64,000 bases of DNA. Origin: an uncultured Bacilli bacterium. Lineage in GTDB: Bacteria > Bacillota_I > Bacilli_A > RF39 > UBA660. Positions 1 through 8,344 of the stretch are shown here, piece by piece. The translations under genes and the position numbers were made by a program. Location: assembly GCA_949425635.1 (NCBI GenBank), contig CASPWD010000002.1, forward strand, positions 124,001-188,000, written 5' to 3'. The first letter of the stretch is position 1. Every line of letters starts with the position of its first letter. The notes beneath the pieces were generated by a model. The model did not search any database. It worked only from the letters and a program-made list of their open reading frames with translations, and was not told the origin of the DNA.

Positions 1-654
1 GCTATTTATATCTATAAAGGATATGACATGTACAAAAATGCTCTTAAAGAAACAACGATAAGTGAAAAAGTGAATAGTATAAAATCAAAAGAGAACTATA
101 CAACAATTGATAATCTTCCAAAAACGTATAAAAATGCGGTCATCTCTGCTGAAGATCATCGTTTCTACAGACACAATGGAATTGATATAATTTCTATAGG
201 AAGAGCCATAGTTCACGATATAAAAAATAAAAACCTTAACGAGGGCGGGAGTACAATCACTCAACAACTAGCCAAAAACATTTACTTCACCCAAGAGAAG
301 AAATTGACAAGAAAAATAGCTGAAATATTTATGGCTTTCAAATTAGAAGAGGAAATAGACAAAGACGAGATTCTCGAATTATATTTAAATACTAGTTATT
401 TTGGTAACGGCCACTATAATGTATATGATGCCAGTTATGGTTATTTTGGTAAAGCTCCAATAGATATGACCGACTATGAAAGTACACTTTTAGCTGGGCT
501 TCCTAACGCACCATCTGTTTATGGTAGCAATAAACAACTAGCTAGTGAAAGACAAAAACAAATTCTAGTGTTAATGGTTGAATACAAATACTTATCTACT
601 GAAGAAAAAGAAGCCATTGAGTTAGAAATAGAGCAAAATCTAAGTGAGTCATAG
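1..654 (+). CDS. Monofunctional peptidoglycan glycosyltransferase (GT51), 5' end cut by window edge
   Basis: The frame is open from base 1, so the true start and the expected N-terminal membrane anchor lie outside the window; the Met at base 28 is internal. The visible part has the GT51 lipid II polymerase motifs in order: EDHRFYRHNG with the catalytic Glu (about visible residue 51), GGSTITQQLAKN, RKIAE, and EILELYLNTSYFGNG. The protein ends about 60 residues after the last motif with no transpeptidase domain, so it should be a monofunctional enzyme (MtgA/SgtB type) polymerising glycan strands on the outer membrane face. An intrinsic terminator overlaps its stop. Family assignment is firm; its specific cellular role is inferred. 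Confidence 0.93.
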   Translation, partial: AIYIYKGYDMYKNALKETTISEKVNSIKSKENYTTIDNLPKTYKNAVISAEDHRFYRHNGIDIISIGRAIVHDIKNKNLNEGGSTITQQLAKNIYFTQEKKLTRKIAEIFMAFKLEEEIDKDEILELYLNTSYFGNGHYNVYDASYGYFGKAPIDMTDYESTLLAGLPNAPSVYGSNKQLASERQKQILVLMVEYKYLSTEEKEAIELEIEQNLSES

Positions 655-670
655 TAATGATTCACTTTTT
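643..670 (+). terminator. Intrinsic terminator of the GT51 gene
   Basis: A 10-bp stem (643-652 with 657-666, one G-T wobble), loop AGTA, then five T. The stop codon of the glycosyltransferase lies inside the hairpin. Confidence 0.75.
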
Positions 671-695
671 CCATATACGAAATTAATCTTTGGTG

Positions 696-701
696 TATAA
701 T
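696..701 (+). promoter_or_regulatory. -10 box for the first response regulator
   Basis: A perfect TATAAT lies 51 bases before the response regulator start and just past the previous terminator. No good -35 is visible 17 bp upstream, so this is a weak or activator-assisted promoter at best. Confidence 0.45.
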
Positions 702-752
702 AATGAATGAAACGAAATAAAAACTAACCCGCCCAAAGAAAGGAACTTTTAT

Positions 753-1406
753 ATGAAAACAATCCTTATTATTGAAGACGATGAATCAATTCATAAAATA
801 TTAGAAAGTATTTTAACTCTCGAAAACTATAACGTTCTAAATGCATACTCAGGTACAGAAGCCTTAATGATTTTAGAAAAAAACACCCCTGACTTAGTTC
901 TTCTTGATTTAATGATTCCAGGACTTAGTGGAGAAGAGCTAATTAAAAGAATAAACCATCTTCCAATCATCGTTTTAAGCGCAAAGATTAACTCTGAAGA
1001 TAAAGTAAATTGTCTTCTAAATGGCGCAAATGATTATATTACAAAGCCCTTTGATAAAGAAGAACTTCTAGCTCGTATTAAAGTCCAGCTAAGACTTGCT
1101 CCTGAGAGTAATAACCTAGAATATAAGGAGCTAAATTTATTGCCAGACAATCACACTTTATTAATTAACGAATCAAAAGTAAATCTAACTAAAACAGAAT
1201 ACGCCATTTTAAAACAATTACTTATTAATACGAAAGAAGTTGTTACTAAAAGTCGTCTTCTTGATTTAATATCTATCGATACAGAAGATTGTAATGAAGA
1301 TTCCTTAAGAGTTCACATTAGTAATTTAAGACATAAAATAAGAAAATACACAGAAATTGATTATATTGAATCTGTTTGGGGGATTGGATTTAAAATAAAA
1401 GAGTAA
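753..1406 (+). CDS. OmpR-family response regulator
   Basis: 217 residues, full length for an OmpR/PhoB-type regulator. The receiver domain (about 1-115) has the acidic pocket EDDE near residues 8-11, phospho-acceptor Asp52 in LLDLMIPG, the switch Ser in VLSAK and the Lys in YITKPF. The winged-helix domain (about 125-217) has LTKTEYAILKQL and the recognition region SLRVHISNLRHKIRK. It lies ahead of an ABC transporter operon whose last gene is the likely partner kinase (3243-4145). The operon promoter carries three TTAACA direct repeats at 11-bp period, the kind of array a dimeric OmpR-type regulator binds, so I infer it controls that operon. RBS AAAGGAAC precedes the ATG. Confidence 0.93.
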   Translation: MKTILIIEDDESIHKILESILTLENYNVLNAYSGTEALMILEKNTPDLVLLDLMIPGLSGEELIKRINHLPIIVLSAKINSEDKVNCLLNGANDYITKPFDKEELLARIKVQLRLAPESNNLEYKELNLLPDNHTLLINESKVNLTKTEYAILKQLLINTKEVVTKSRLLDLISIDTEDCNEDSLRVHISNLRHKIRKYTEIDYIESVWGIGFKIKE

Positions 1407-1431
1407 TAACTTTAATATTGATTATAAAATC

Positions 1432-1474
1432 TTAACAATTTCTTAACATTTTATTAACATCTTTTTATTATAAT
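1432..1474 (+). promoter_or_regulatory. Promoter with three TTAACA direct repeats (probable response-regulator box)
   Basis: TTAACA occurs at 1432-1437, 1443-1448 and 1454-1459, each start exactly 11 bp after the last, followed by TATAAT at 1469-1474 and an ABC ATPase start at 1496. Direct repeats at one-turn spacing in place of a -35 are typical of OmpR/PhoB-family activators; the Bacillus PhoP box is similar. The adjacent response regulator (753-1406) is the obvious candidate ligand, which is inference. Confidence 0.7.
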
Positions 1475-1495
1475 GAAACAAGAAAGGAAGAGAAT

Positions 1496-2410
1496 ATGGA
1501 TATAGTTTTAAAAACAGATAATCTTGAAAAAAGATACAAAGATTTTAAAGCCTTAAGTCACTTAAATATGAATGTTAAAAAAGGTGCTATTTATGGCCTT
1601 ATTGGCAAAAATGGTGCTGGTAAAACAACATTAATTAGAGTAATATGTGGCTTACAACAACCAAATAGAGGAGAGTACTCTATATATGGCGTAAAAAATA
1701 CTGATAAAGAAATTGAAAGTGTCAGATCAAGAATGGGAGCAATCATTGAAACTCCTTCGATTTATGGAGATATGACAGCCAAAGATAATCTAATCGAACA
1801 ATACAAATTAGTCGGAATTCCAACTCTTGATGGCATAGATGACCTTTTAAAGTTAGTAGGACTTAATAATACAGGTAAGAAAAAAGCTAAAAACTTTTCT
1901 TTAGGTATGAAACAACGATTAGGAATTGCTATTGCCCTAGCTAACAATCCAGATTTCTTAATTTTGGATGAGCCAATAAACGGACTTGATCCAGAAGGAA
2001 TAATTGAAATCAGAGAGTTAATCCTAAAACTTAATAAAGAGAAGAGAATTACTATTCTAATATCTAGTCATTATTTAGATGAATTATCAAAAATAGCAAC
2101 ACACTATGGCTTTTTAGACAATGGTTCTATCATTAAAGAAATAAGTAGTGTTGAACTAATGAGTAAAATGGAACACAAAATTGAATTAAAAGTAAATAAT
2201 GCTAAAGACTTTGTTAAATATTTTGAAGAAAAGAAAATTTCTTACGAAGTAATAGACGACAAAACAATCAACGTCTATGGTGAATCCAATTTAGCAAAAT
2301 TCATTAATGAACTATCTAAGCAAAATTTAGTAGCAGAAGAGATTCATGAAAAAGAAGAGTCTTTAGAAAACTACTATATGAATTTAATTGGAGGTAGAAA
2401 TAATGATTAA
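1496..2410 (+). CDS. ABC transporter ATP-binding protein, BcrA/lantibiotic-immunity type
   Basis: 304 residues. The nucleotide-binding domain has Walker A GLIGKNGAGKTT (about 34-45), signature FSLGMKQR and Walker B FLILDEPINGLDPEG, followed by a H-loop SSH. A C-terminal regulatory extension of about 80 residues is typical of BcrA/CcmA-like subunits of ABC-2 exporters. It is first in an operon with a permease (overlap 8 bp) and a histidine kinase, and has its own promoter with an OmpR-type direct-repeat box. The likely role is export or immunity against a bacteriocin, lantibiotic or wall-targeting antibiotic; the substrate cannot be read from sequence. Confidence 0.9.
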   Translation: MDIVLKTDNLEKRYKDFKALSHLNMNVKKGAIYGLIGKNGAGKTTLIRVICGLQQPNRGEYSIYGVKNTDKEIESVRSRMGAIIETPSIYGDMTAKDNLIEQYKLVGIPTLDGIDDLLKLVGLNNTGKKKAKNFSLGMKQRLGIAIALANNPDFLILDEPINGLDPEGIIEIRELILKLNKEKRITILISSHYLDELSKIATHYGFLDNGSIIKEISSVELMSKMEHKIELKVNNAKDFVKYFEEKKISYEVIDDKTINVYGESNLAKFINELSKQNLVAEEIHEKEESLENYYMNLIGGRNND

Positions 2411-3227
2411 ACTTTTAAACGCTAGCTTTACAAGACTTAGAAAAAGCAAAATTTTTTGGATTTTACTAATATTTAGTATTGGTCTTGCTGCAATTGTAGT
2501 AGGTTCAGAATATAGAAATATGAAAGTTTATGGCGATGTTATCGAAGTAGAGCAAACTATTTTAAATTATTCTACAATAGTAGGAATCGTTATTGCTATA
2601 TTTACAAGTATATTTTTAGGAGTAGAATATTCAGATGGTGCATTAAGAAATAAAATAAGCATTGGTCATAAAAGAACCAATATCTATCTAACTAACTTAG
2701 TAGTAGTATCTGCAGCAAGTTTACTTTCTTATTTACTTTTTACCATTGTTGGTTTATGTTTAGGTATTCCATTATTTGGCGGAATTGTAATGCCTTTAGC
2801 AAACCTTCTAAAATTACTAGGTTGTATCATTATGATGATTTTATCGTATTGCAGTATATTTACATTTATTGCTATGCTAGTATCAAATAAAACAATTACT
2901 GCTATTGCAAGTATTATGTTAACATTCTTATTTATGATGTCTGCATTATCTTGCTTAAACGTATTAAATGCTCAAGAATATGTACAAAGTGCTTCTATGG
3001 TGAATGGAGAAATGCAATTTGAAAAAGTTCCAAACCCTAAATATCCAAGTGAAACAAAAAGAAAAGTGTATCAAACCTTACTTGATATAAATCCTGCAGG
3101 TCAAGGCTTTGAACTAGCCGGAAGAATTGCCCCAAATATAAAAATTTTACCAATCTATTCTTTAGGAATTATGGTATTAATAACGAGTTCAGGATTATTT
3201 TTATTTAACAAAAAAGAATTAAAGTAA
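2403..3227 (+). CDS. ABC-2 type permease subunit
   Basis: 274 residues from the ATG at 2403, chosen because GGAGGT at 2390-2395 sits 7 bases before it; an earlier in-frame Met at 2388 lies upstream of that site. About six hydrophobic segments are seen, the first near residues 20-38. A hydrophilic stretch of about 50 residues before the last membrane segment is probably an extracytoplasmic loop. It overlaps the ATPase gene by 8 bp, so the two are translationally coupled and form one exporter. The family is ABC-2/BcrB-like; substrate unknown. Confidence 0.85.
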   Translation: MIKLLNASFTRLRKSKIFWILLIFSIGLAAIVVGSEYRNMKVYGDVIEVEQTILNYSTIVGIVIAIFTSIFLGVEYSDGALRNKISIGHKRTNIYLTNLVVVSAASLLSYLLFTIVGLCLGIPLFGGIVMPLANLLKLLGCIIMMILSYCSIFTFIAMLVSNKTITAIASIMLTFLFMMSALSCLNVLNAQEYVQSASMVNGEMQFEKVPNPKYPSETKRKVYQTLLDINPAGQGFELAGRIAPNIKILPIYSLGIMVLITSSGLFLFNKKELK

Positions 3228-3242
3228 AGTAGGTGAGAATTT

Positions 3243-4145
3243 ATGGAGATTGTCTATTATCTACTATTAGTAGTCATATTAATTTGTCTATACTTAAGTC
3301 TAAAACTCGTAATCATAAAAAGTGAATTACGTAACATTGAGGCAAAGCTTACCAAAATAATAAACTCAGATACCAACAATCTCCTAACGATCTCATCTGG
3401 GGATAAAGACCTTATTCGTCTTGTAAAAAATCTAAATAAAAACTTAAGTCATCTTCGTAAATTGGAATTAGAATATTCAAATGGCAACACTGACTTAAAA
3501 GAATCAATCACCAATATATCTCATGACTTAAGAACCCCTCTTACTGCCATAAGAGGATACCTAGATTTAATAAATATTGAAAATTCGACTTCAAAAGAAC
3601 AAGAATATCTTAGATATATTGAATATAAAGTAAACGATTTAACCAATCTAACAGAGCAACTTTTCGACTTCACTAAAAGTTTAGATACTTATAATACAAC
3701 AAATAAGAAAGATGTATGTCTTAATACCATTTTAGAAAACGCAATCGGTTCATATTACACGATATTCAAAACCAATAACATCGAACCTAATATAAGTATT
3801 ACTAGTAATAAGATTTATAGATACTTAGATGAATCAATGTTAATAAGAATATTAGAAAATATCATATCTAATGCTATCAAGTATAGTGATGGTGATTTTA
3901 ATCTAACCTTAGATGAAACTGGTCGTATTTCAATTTCTAACAAGACATCATCTTTAGACAAAACCAGTGTTAAGAAAATATTTAATCGCTATTTTACAGT
4001 TGAAAATGCTCGCAAGAAAGGTGGAGTAGGCTTATCTATCGCTAAACAGTTAGTTGAATTAAATGGCGGTATGATAAAAGCCAAATACCTTAGAGGATAT
4101 CTAATAATAGAAATAATCTTTGATAAGGAATGTCACAATAAGTAA
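3243..4145 (+). CDS. Sensor histidine kinase
   Basis: 300 residues. One N-terminal membrane segment (about 4-25) and almost no extracytoplasmic region, then a HisKA dimerisation helix with NISHDLRTPLTAIRG (phospho-acceptor His94) and a HATPase domain with N box ILENIISNAIKYS and G box KGGVGLSIAKQL. The G1 region is degenerate (DETGRISISN in place of DNGxGI), though G2 is intact. It is third in the operon after ATPase and permease, and the cognate regulator is probably the separately promoted gene at 753. With no sensor domain, it may sense through the transporter, as in Bce-type systems (inference). Confidence 0.88.
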   Translation: MEIVYYLLLVVILICLYLSLKLVIIKSELRNIEAKLTKIINSDTNNLLTISSGDKDLIRLVKNLNKNLSHLRKLELEYSNGNTDLKESITNISHDLRTPLTAIRGYLDLINIENSTSKEQEYLRYIEYKVNDLTNLTEQLFDFTKSLDTYNTTNKKDVCLNTILENAIGSYYTIFKTNNIEPNISITSNKIYRYLDESMLIRILENIISNAIKYSDGDFNLTLDETGRISISNKTSSLDKTSVKKIFNRYFTVENARKKGGVGLSIAKQLVELNGGMIKAKYLRGYLIIEIIFDKECHNK

Positions 4146-4179
4146 ACCAAATGAGAATAAAAGAATGGTTTACTTTTTT
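4141..4179 (+). terminator. Intrinsic terminator of the first TCS-ABC operon
   Basis: Perfect 9-bp arms AGTAAACCA (4141-4149) and TGGTTTACT (4166-4174) followed by a T run. The stem starts within the kinase stop codon. Confidence 0.8.
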
Positions 4180-4214
4180 CTGTGATATAATTTTTGTAAG
4201 AAAGAAGCATAGCC

Positions 4215-4910
4215 ATGAAAAAAATTATAAAAGTAGGAATCATCTTAATCGCAATAGGAATAATAGTTGTTTTTGGTATCGACTTATATGTAAGACTAAG
4301 TACGAAAAATCAAATTATTAAAAATGGAGACTACAACTCATTAGAAGATGTCGATTGTATAATCGTTCTAGGTGCAGGCATCTGGGGCGATGGCCCAAGT
4401 CCTATGTTAGAAGATCGTCTTTTAGAAGGAATAAATCTTTATGAGTCACATGTCGCTCCTAAAATAATTATGAGTGGTGACCACGGTAGAGAAGAGTACG
4501 ATGAAGTAAATATTATGAAAAAATTTGCTATCGAAAAAGGCATCCCTAGCGAAGACATCTTCATGGATCACGCTGGCTTTGCTACATACGATAGTATCTA
4601 TCGCGCAAAAGAAATTTTTAAAGCAAAAAAAGTCATTATTGTTACCCAAGAATACCATCTATATCGTGCCTTATATATTGCTAATAGTTTAGGACTTGAA
4701 GCTTATGGTGTACCATCCAATCCTCGTAAGTATGGTGGACAATTTATGAGAGACATTAGGGAAATCCTTGCTCGCGATAAAGACTTCGTTAAGTGTATCT
4801 TTAAACCGAAGCCAACTTACTTAGGGGAGTCTATTCCTGTAAGTGGTGATGGCAATATTACAAATGATAAAGAACCATTAACAACCACGGAAGATAATAC
4901 ATCGAATTGA
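4215..4910 (+). CDS. YdcF/SanA-like DUF218 protein
   Basis: 231 residues. An N-terminal membrane anchor (about 4-26) leads into a DUF218 fold: DCIIVLGAGIWGDGPSPML, then IIMSGDHGREEYDEV with the conserved acidic residues, and VTQEYHLYRALYIA. E. coli SanA of this family affects envelope permeability to vancomycin; the enzyme activity of the family is not well defined. The tail from about residue 205 is polar and Thr/Asn-rich, as in an exported linker. A TATAAT at 4186-4191 sits just after the previous terminator. The gene ends in TGA, and the S41 peptidase gene follows 17 bp later, so the two are probably one unit. Confidence 0.85.
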   Translation: MKKIIKVGIILIAIGIIVVFGIDLYVRLSTKNQIIKNGDYNSLEDVDCIIVLGAGIWGDGPSPMLEDRLLEGINLYESHVAPKIIMSGDHGREEYDEVNIMKKFAIEKGIPSEDIFMDHAGFATYDSIYRAKEIFKAKKVIIVTQEYHLYRALYIANSLGLEAYGVPSNPRKYGGQFMRDIREILARDKDFVKCIFKPKPTYLGESIPVSGDGNITNDKEPLTTTEDNTSN

Positions 4911-4927
4911 CAAAAGGAGGTAGAACT

Positions 4928-6622
4928 ATGTATCGAGCATTAGGACATTTACTAAATTTAAGTCCTTTCTTATCTCTAAGCATTATGCTACTTATAATTA
5001 TTCTAATTCTTTTTCACAAGAAAATATCTAGTAAAAATCATATAATCTATCACATGTTATGTACTATACCATTAGTTTTATGTGTAATTCATTTCTTTGC
5101 TTTTTATCTACATGATGCAAACGATGAAACTATATTTATGTATGGAACGATGTATATGAGTTCGGTTTATATTTTTATTTGGCAATTCTTCTACAACAAG
5201 AAAATGCTTTATATAATATGGTTATTTCCAACTTTAATTGTCAGCATAATATCTTTTACTCAAGTTTACTATCGAACAATTCTTAAAGAAAATGTTCACA
5301 ATTTAACCTATGAAAATTATACAAAAAGTTTTACCAAAACGTTGGATATCTTAAAAAGAGAGTATGCTTTAAGTGAACATAAGAAAATAGATTACGACTA
5401 TCTATATAACAAGTACTATTCAAATATCGAAGAAGCCGAAAAGAATAATGATGAACAGTTATTTTACAAAACAATGTATGAATTTGCTTACGAATTTAAA
5501 GATGCCCATGTTAATTTCTATATAAACAATAAAGACAATTATGATTCATATGACTTTATCAATGACTATGAAAATAGAGATTACGGATTTATTTCAGTAC
5601 TGCTAAGTGATGGGACACTTTCAGCTATTATGGTTGATGAAAAAAGTGACGCCTACAAAGAAGGTCTACGTAATGGTATGACTATAACTAAAAAAGATGG
5701 CATCTCTGTTGAAGAATTAATAGATAATGTAATGGCTCCAGTTGAAAAATATCCCGTTTATGAAGACGAACGTTTAGTTAAATCATTATGGCTATTTAGT
5801 ACTGGTAACGAAAAGATAAAATTAACTTTTATAGATGAAACAAATAAAGAAAAAACAATAGAAGTAGAAAATTTTAAAGAAGACCATTTTTATTACCGAG
5901 CAAACGAATACTATAATAAACTTTTCTATGAGGATTATAGTCAAGAGAATCTAAACACAAAAATGTTAAACGATACAACGGGATACCTTTATGTTAGCCA
6001 CGAAGTCTATGATGATTTTAAAGGAGCTATTGCTTATGTAACAAACGATTCCACATATCTAACAAATGTTTTAGAGAAAAAAATAAAGGACTTACAAAAT
6101 AAAGGAATGCAAAAATTAATTATTGACTTAAGAGGTAACTCAGGCGGGTATAATACAGAAAGTGTTGCCATAGCATCAGTATTTACAAATGAGGAATACT
6201 TATTTACAAAAAATGCAAAATATAAGTCAAAATTTTATGATAAGACATATTTCAAAGGAACAAATGATTTTACTAATTTGCCTATAACTGTTTTAGTTGA
6301 TCTAAACACTTTAAGCGCTGGTGATGCTCTAGTCTATGCTTTATCAAAAAATCCAAACGTCAAAGTTGTAGGTTTAACAAATCCGAACAATTCTTGCCAA
6401 GGTGTGGGAGGATACATATATTTGAACAAAGGCAAATCTTACATAACTTATCCGACATATAACTTTTATTACCCAGATGGAACAATATTTATTGATACAG
6501 ACGATAGTAGAAAAGCTAATATTACTGTTGATTACAAAATACCTTTAACTAAAGAAAGTACTATTGATATTATGAACTCCAAAGACGATTATATTTTGAA
6601 TTATGTTCTAGAAAATTACTAG
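4928..6622 (+). CDS. Polytopic membrane S41-family (C-terminal processing type) peptidase
   Basis: 564 residues from the ATG at 4928, which follows AAAGGAGGT. About four membrane helices in the first 115 residues are followed by an extracytoplasmic part: a helical linker, a PDZ-like segment (DEKSDAYKEGLRNGMTI, about 235-265) and an S41 core. The core shows LIIDLRGNSGGYNTES and TVLVDLNTLSAGDALVYAL, where the Ser of LSAGD fits the catalytic serine. The usual Lys partner is not obvious from reading. Four N-terminal helices are unusual, since most CTPases have a signal peptide or single anchor. Substrate unknown. Confidence 0.82.
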   Translation: MYRALGHLLNLSPFLSLSIMLLIIILILFHKKISSKNHIIYHMLCTIPLVLCVIHFFAFYLHDANDETIFMYGTMYMSSVYIFIWQFFYNKKMLYIIWLFPTLIVSIISFTQVYYRTILKENVHNLTYENYTKSFTKTLDILKREYALSEHKKIDYDYLYNKYYSNIEEAEKNNDEQLFYKTMYEFAYEFKDAHVNFYINNKDNYDSYDFINDYENRDYGFISVLLSDGTLSAIMVDEKSDAYKEGLRNGMTITKKDGISVEELIDNVMAPVEKYPVYEDERLVKSLWLFSTGNEKIKLTFIDETNKEKTIEVENFKEDHFYYRANEYYNKLFYEDYSQENLNTKMLNDTTGYLYVSHEVYDDFKGAIAYVTNDSTYLTNVLEKKIKDLQNKGMQKLIIDLRGNSGGYNTESVAIASVFTNEEYLFTKNAKYKSKFYDKTYFKGTNDFTNLPITVLVDLNTLSAGDALVYALSKNPNVKVVGLTNPNNSCQGVGGYIYLNKGKSYITYPTYNFYYPDGTIFIDTDDSRKANITVDYKIPLTKESTIDIMNSKDDYILNYVLENY

Positions 6623-6721
6623 CAATAATAGTATATTTTTCTATAAGAAGCAGAATATATTCTAAATTTATAAGATTTATAAATAATCATAAACAACACA
6701 TTTTTTATAAAAATGTATAAA

Positions 6722-6756
6722 AAAACAACTCTAGCTACTATAGTTAAAGTTGTTTT
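6722..6756 (-). terminator. Terminator shared by convergent S41 and DUF362 genes
   Basis: Arms AAAACAACT (6722-6730) and AGTTGTTTT (6748-6756). The T run is longer on the minus strand, so it mainly serves the DUF362 gene, but it can also stop leftward-facing transcription of the S41 gene. Confidence 0.65.
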
Positions 6757-6768
6757 AATTTGTTTAAA

Positions 6769-7656
6769 TTAATTTCTTGCGTCAATATCTATAAGTTCAT
6801 ATTCACGAGTACCATATCCTAATTCACTTGCAGCTTCAATAGTATGAATCCCGTGTCTTGAATTAATTCTTTCTAGTAAATGATCTTTACCTGGATCGTC
6901 AGAAGACTCTACTAAATCGATACAAGCTTGATCAATAGCAATAGGATCAAGTGATGCTAAAATACCAATATCTTTCATACAAGGATCTTCAGCAACTGCA
7001 CAGCAATCACAATCAACACTCATATTACACATAATATTCACATAGGCTATATTTCCATTAAAGTAATTTACAACGCTTTCAGCAGCATCAGCCATAGATT
7101 CTAAGAATTGTAATTGGTCTACATGGAACATATCATCGAAACTTCCAATTTTTCCAACACAATGAATATAATTTTTACCAGTACCTGATGCAACACCGAT
7201 TGATAATTGCTTCAAAGCTCCTCCGTATCCACCCATTGGATGTCCTTTAAAGTGTGATAAAACCAACATAGAATCATAGTTATCAATATTCTTTCCTACA
7301 TAGTTTTCTTTAATTCTTTTTCCGTTAGGTATTTCTAAAACTTTATCAGGACCTTCTGCATCCATAATATCTACGTCAAAATATTTGTTCCAGCCATGCT
7401 TTTCCATTAATTCCACATGTTTTTCCGTTGTATTTCTTGCTCCCTCATAAGCAGTATTACACTCAACAACTGTACCGTTAACTTTATTAATCAAATCTTT
7501 TACAAATTCTGGTTTAACATAGTTCTGATTTCCTTCTTCTCCAGAGTGAAGTTTAACCGCTACCTTACCAGGTAATTCTTTCCCAAGTTTTTCATATACA
7601 CGAACTAATCCCTCAGGACTCATATCTCTTGTAAAATAAACTTTTGCTTTTTCCAT
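6769..7656 (-). CDS. DUF362 domain protein
   Basis: 295 residues on the minus strand. The DUF362 pattern is clear: VAVKLHSGEEGN near the start, VVECNTAYEGARNTTEKH, YDSMLVLSHFKGHPMGGYGGALKQLSIG, and NIMCNMSVDCDCCAVAEDPCMKDIGILASLDPIAIDQA. The Cys-rich CNMSVDCDCCAV...PC stretch (about residues 209-227) could bind iron-sulfur or metal but does not match a classical ferredoxin spacing. Members are often annotated as 4Fe-4S or uroporphyrin-related proteins without proof. RBS is GAAAGG, 8 bp before the ATG. Monocistronic; no functional hint from neighbours. Confidence 0.85.
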   Translation of the reverse strand: MEKAKVYFTRDMSPEGLVRVYEKLGKELPGKVAVKLHSGEEGNQNYVKPEFVKDLINKVNGTVVECNTAYEGARNTTEKHVELMEKHGWNKYFDVDIMDAEGPDKVLEIPNGKRIKENYVGKNIDNYDSMLVLSHFKGHPMGGYGGALKQLSIGVASGTGKNYIHCVGKIGSFDDMFHVDQLQFLESMADAAESVVNYFNGNIAYVNIMCNMSVDCDCCAVAEDPCMKDIGILASLDPIAIDQACIDLVESSDDPGKDHLLERINSRHGIHTIEAASELGYGTREYELIDIDARN

Positions 7657-7746
7657 TATTTCAATCCTTTCTAAATATAGTAATATTTTATCATATATTA
7701 TTTAGTATTTCTAACAATTATAATATTATAAAGTATTGACTATATA

Positions 7747-7886
7747 TTTTTGACATTTTTTATAATTTGTCAAAAAATGTGACACCTGCTTATCTTTGTA
7801 GATTGTCGAAACTCTAAAACAAGTCTAAACTAAATAAGTAAGATAATTATTTATCTTTAAAAATTTTGATTATTAAAATCAAAATT
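7747..7886. repeat. Two inverted repeats upstream of the YtxH gene
   Basis: First pair: TTTTTGACA at 7747-7755 and TGTCAAAAA at 7768-7776 (loop 12). Second pair: AATTTTGATT at 7862-7871 and AATCAAAATT at 7877-7886 (loop 5). Neither is followed by a T run. The second lies 38 bp before the ytxH-like start, so it could be an operator or a 5' UTR hairpin. The function is unproven. Confidence 0.5.
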
Positions 7887-7923
7887 CAACAATATAATAA
7901 GATTAGAATAAGGAGAATGTATA

Positions 7924-8322
7924 ATGAAAAAGAAAGAATTAGGTGCTCTAGCTATCGGTGCCGCTATTGGCGTAGGAGCAGGAGTATTACTAGCCCCAAA
8001 AAGCGGGAAAGAAACTCGTGAAGATTTAAAAAATAAATTAGAAGAGTTAGGTACCAAAGTCAAAAACATTAAAATAAAAGATGTCAAAGACGAATTTAAT
8101 AAAAAAATTAAGGAACTAGAAAGAGAAATCAAAAGTTTAGATAAAGAACGTGTTCTAGAAAGCGCTAAAGCACGTGCAGCTGCTATAAAAATAAAAGCAG
8201 ATGACTTAGTTGACTTAGCCTTAGAAAAAGGGGAGAAAGCTTTATCTAAAACTGCTGAAGAAGTAAGAGAAAAAGCGATTTCAGTAACAAAATCAGTATT
8301 AGAAAAATTAGAACAAGAATAA
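7924..8322 (+). CDS. YtxH-like protein
   Basis: 132 residues. The N-terminus has a short hydrophobic glycine-zipper segment (ALAIGAAIGVGAGVLLAPKSGKETRE), the hallmark of the YtxH family (general-stress proteins), then a long, highly charged helix or coiled coil rich in Lys and Glu to the end. RBS AAGGAG is 8 bp before the ATG. It is followed 22 bp later by a PF06541 membrane protein. Function of the family is not established; membrane association by the N-terminal zipper is inferred. Confidence 0.88.
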   Translation: MKKKELGALAIGAAIGVGAGVLLAPKSGKETREDLKNKLEELGTKVKNIKIKDVKDEFNKKIKELEREIKSLDKERVLESAKARAAAIKIKADDLVDLALEKGEKALSKTAEEVREKAISVTKSVLEKLEQE

Positions 8323-8344
8323 TAGTATTAAGGAATGATAATTT

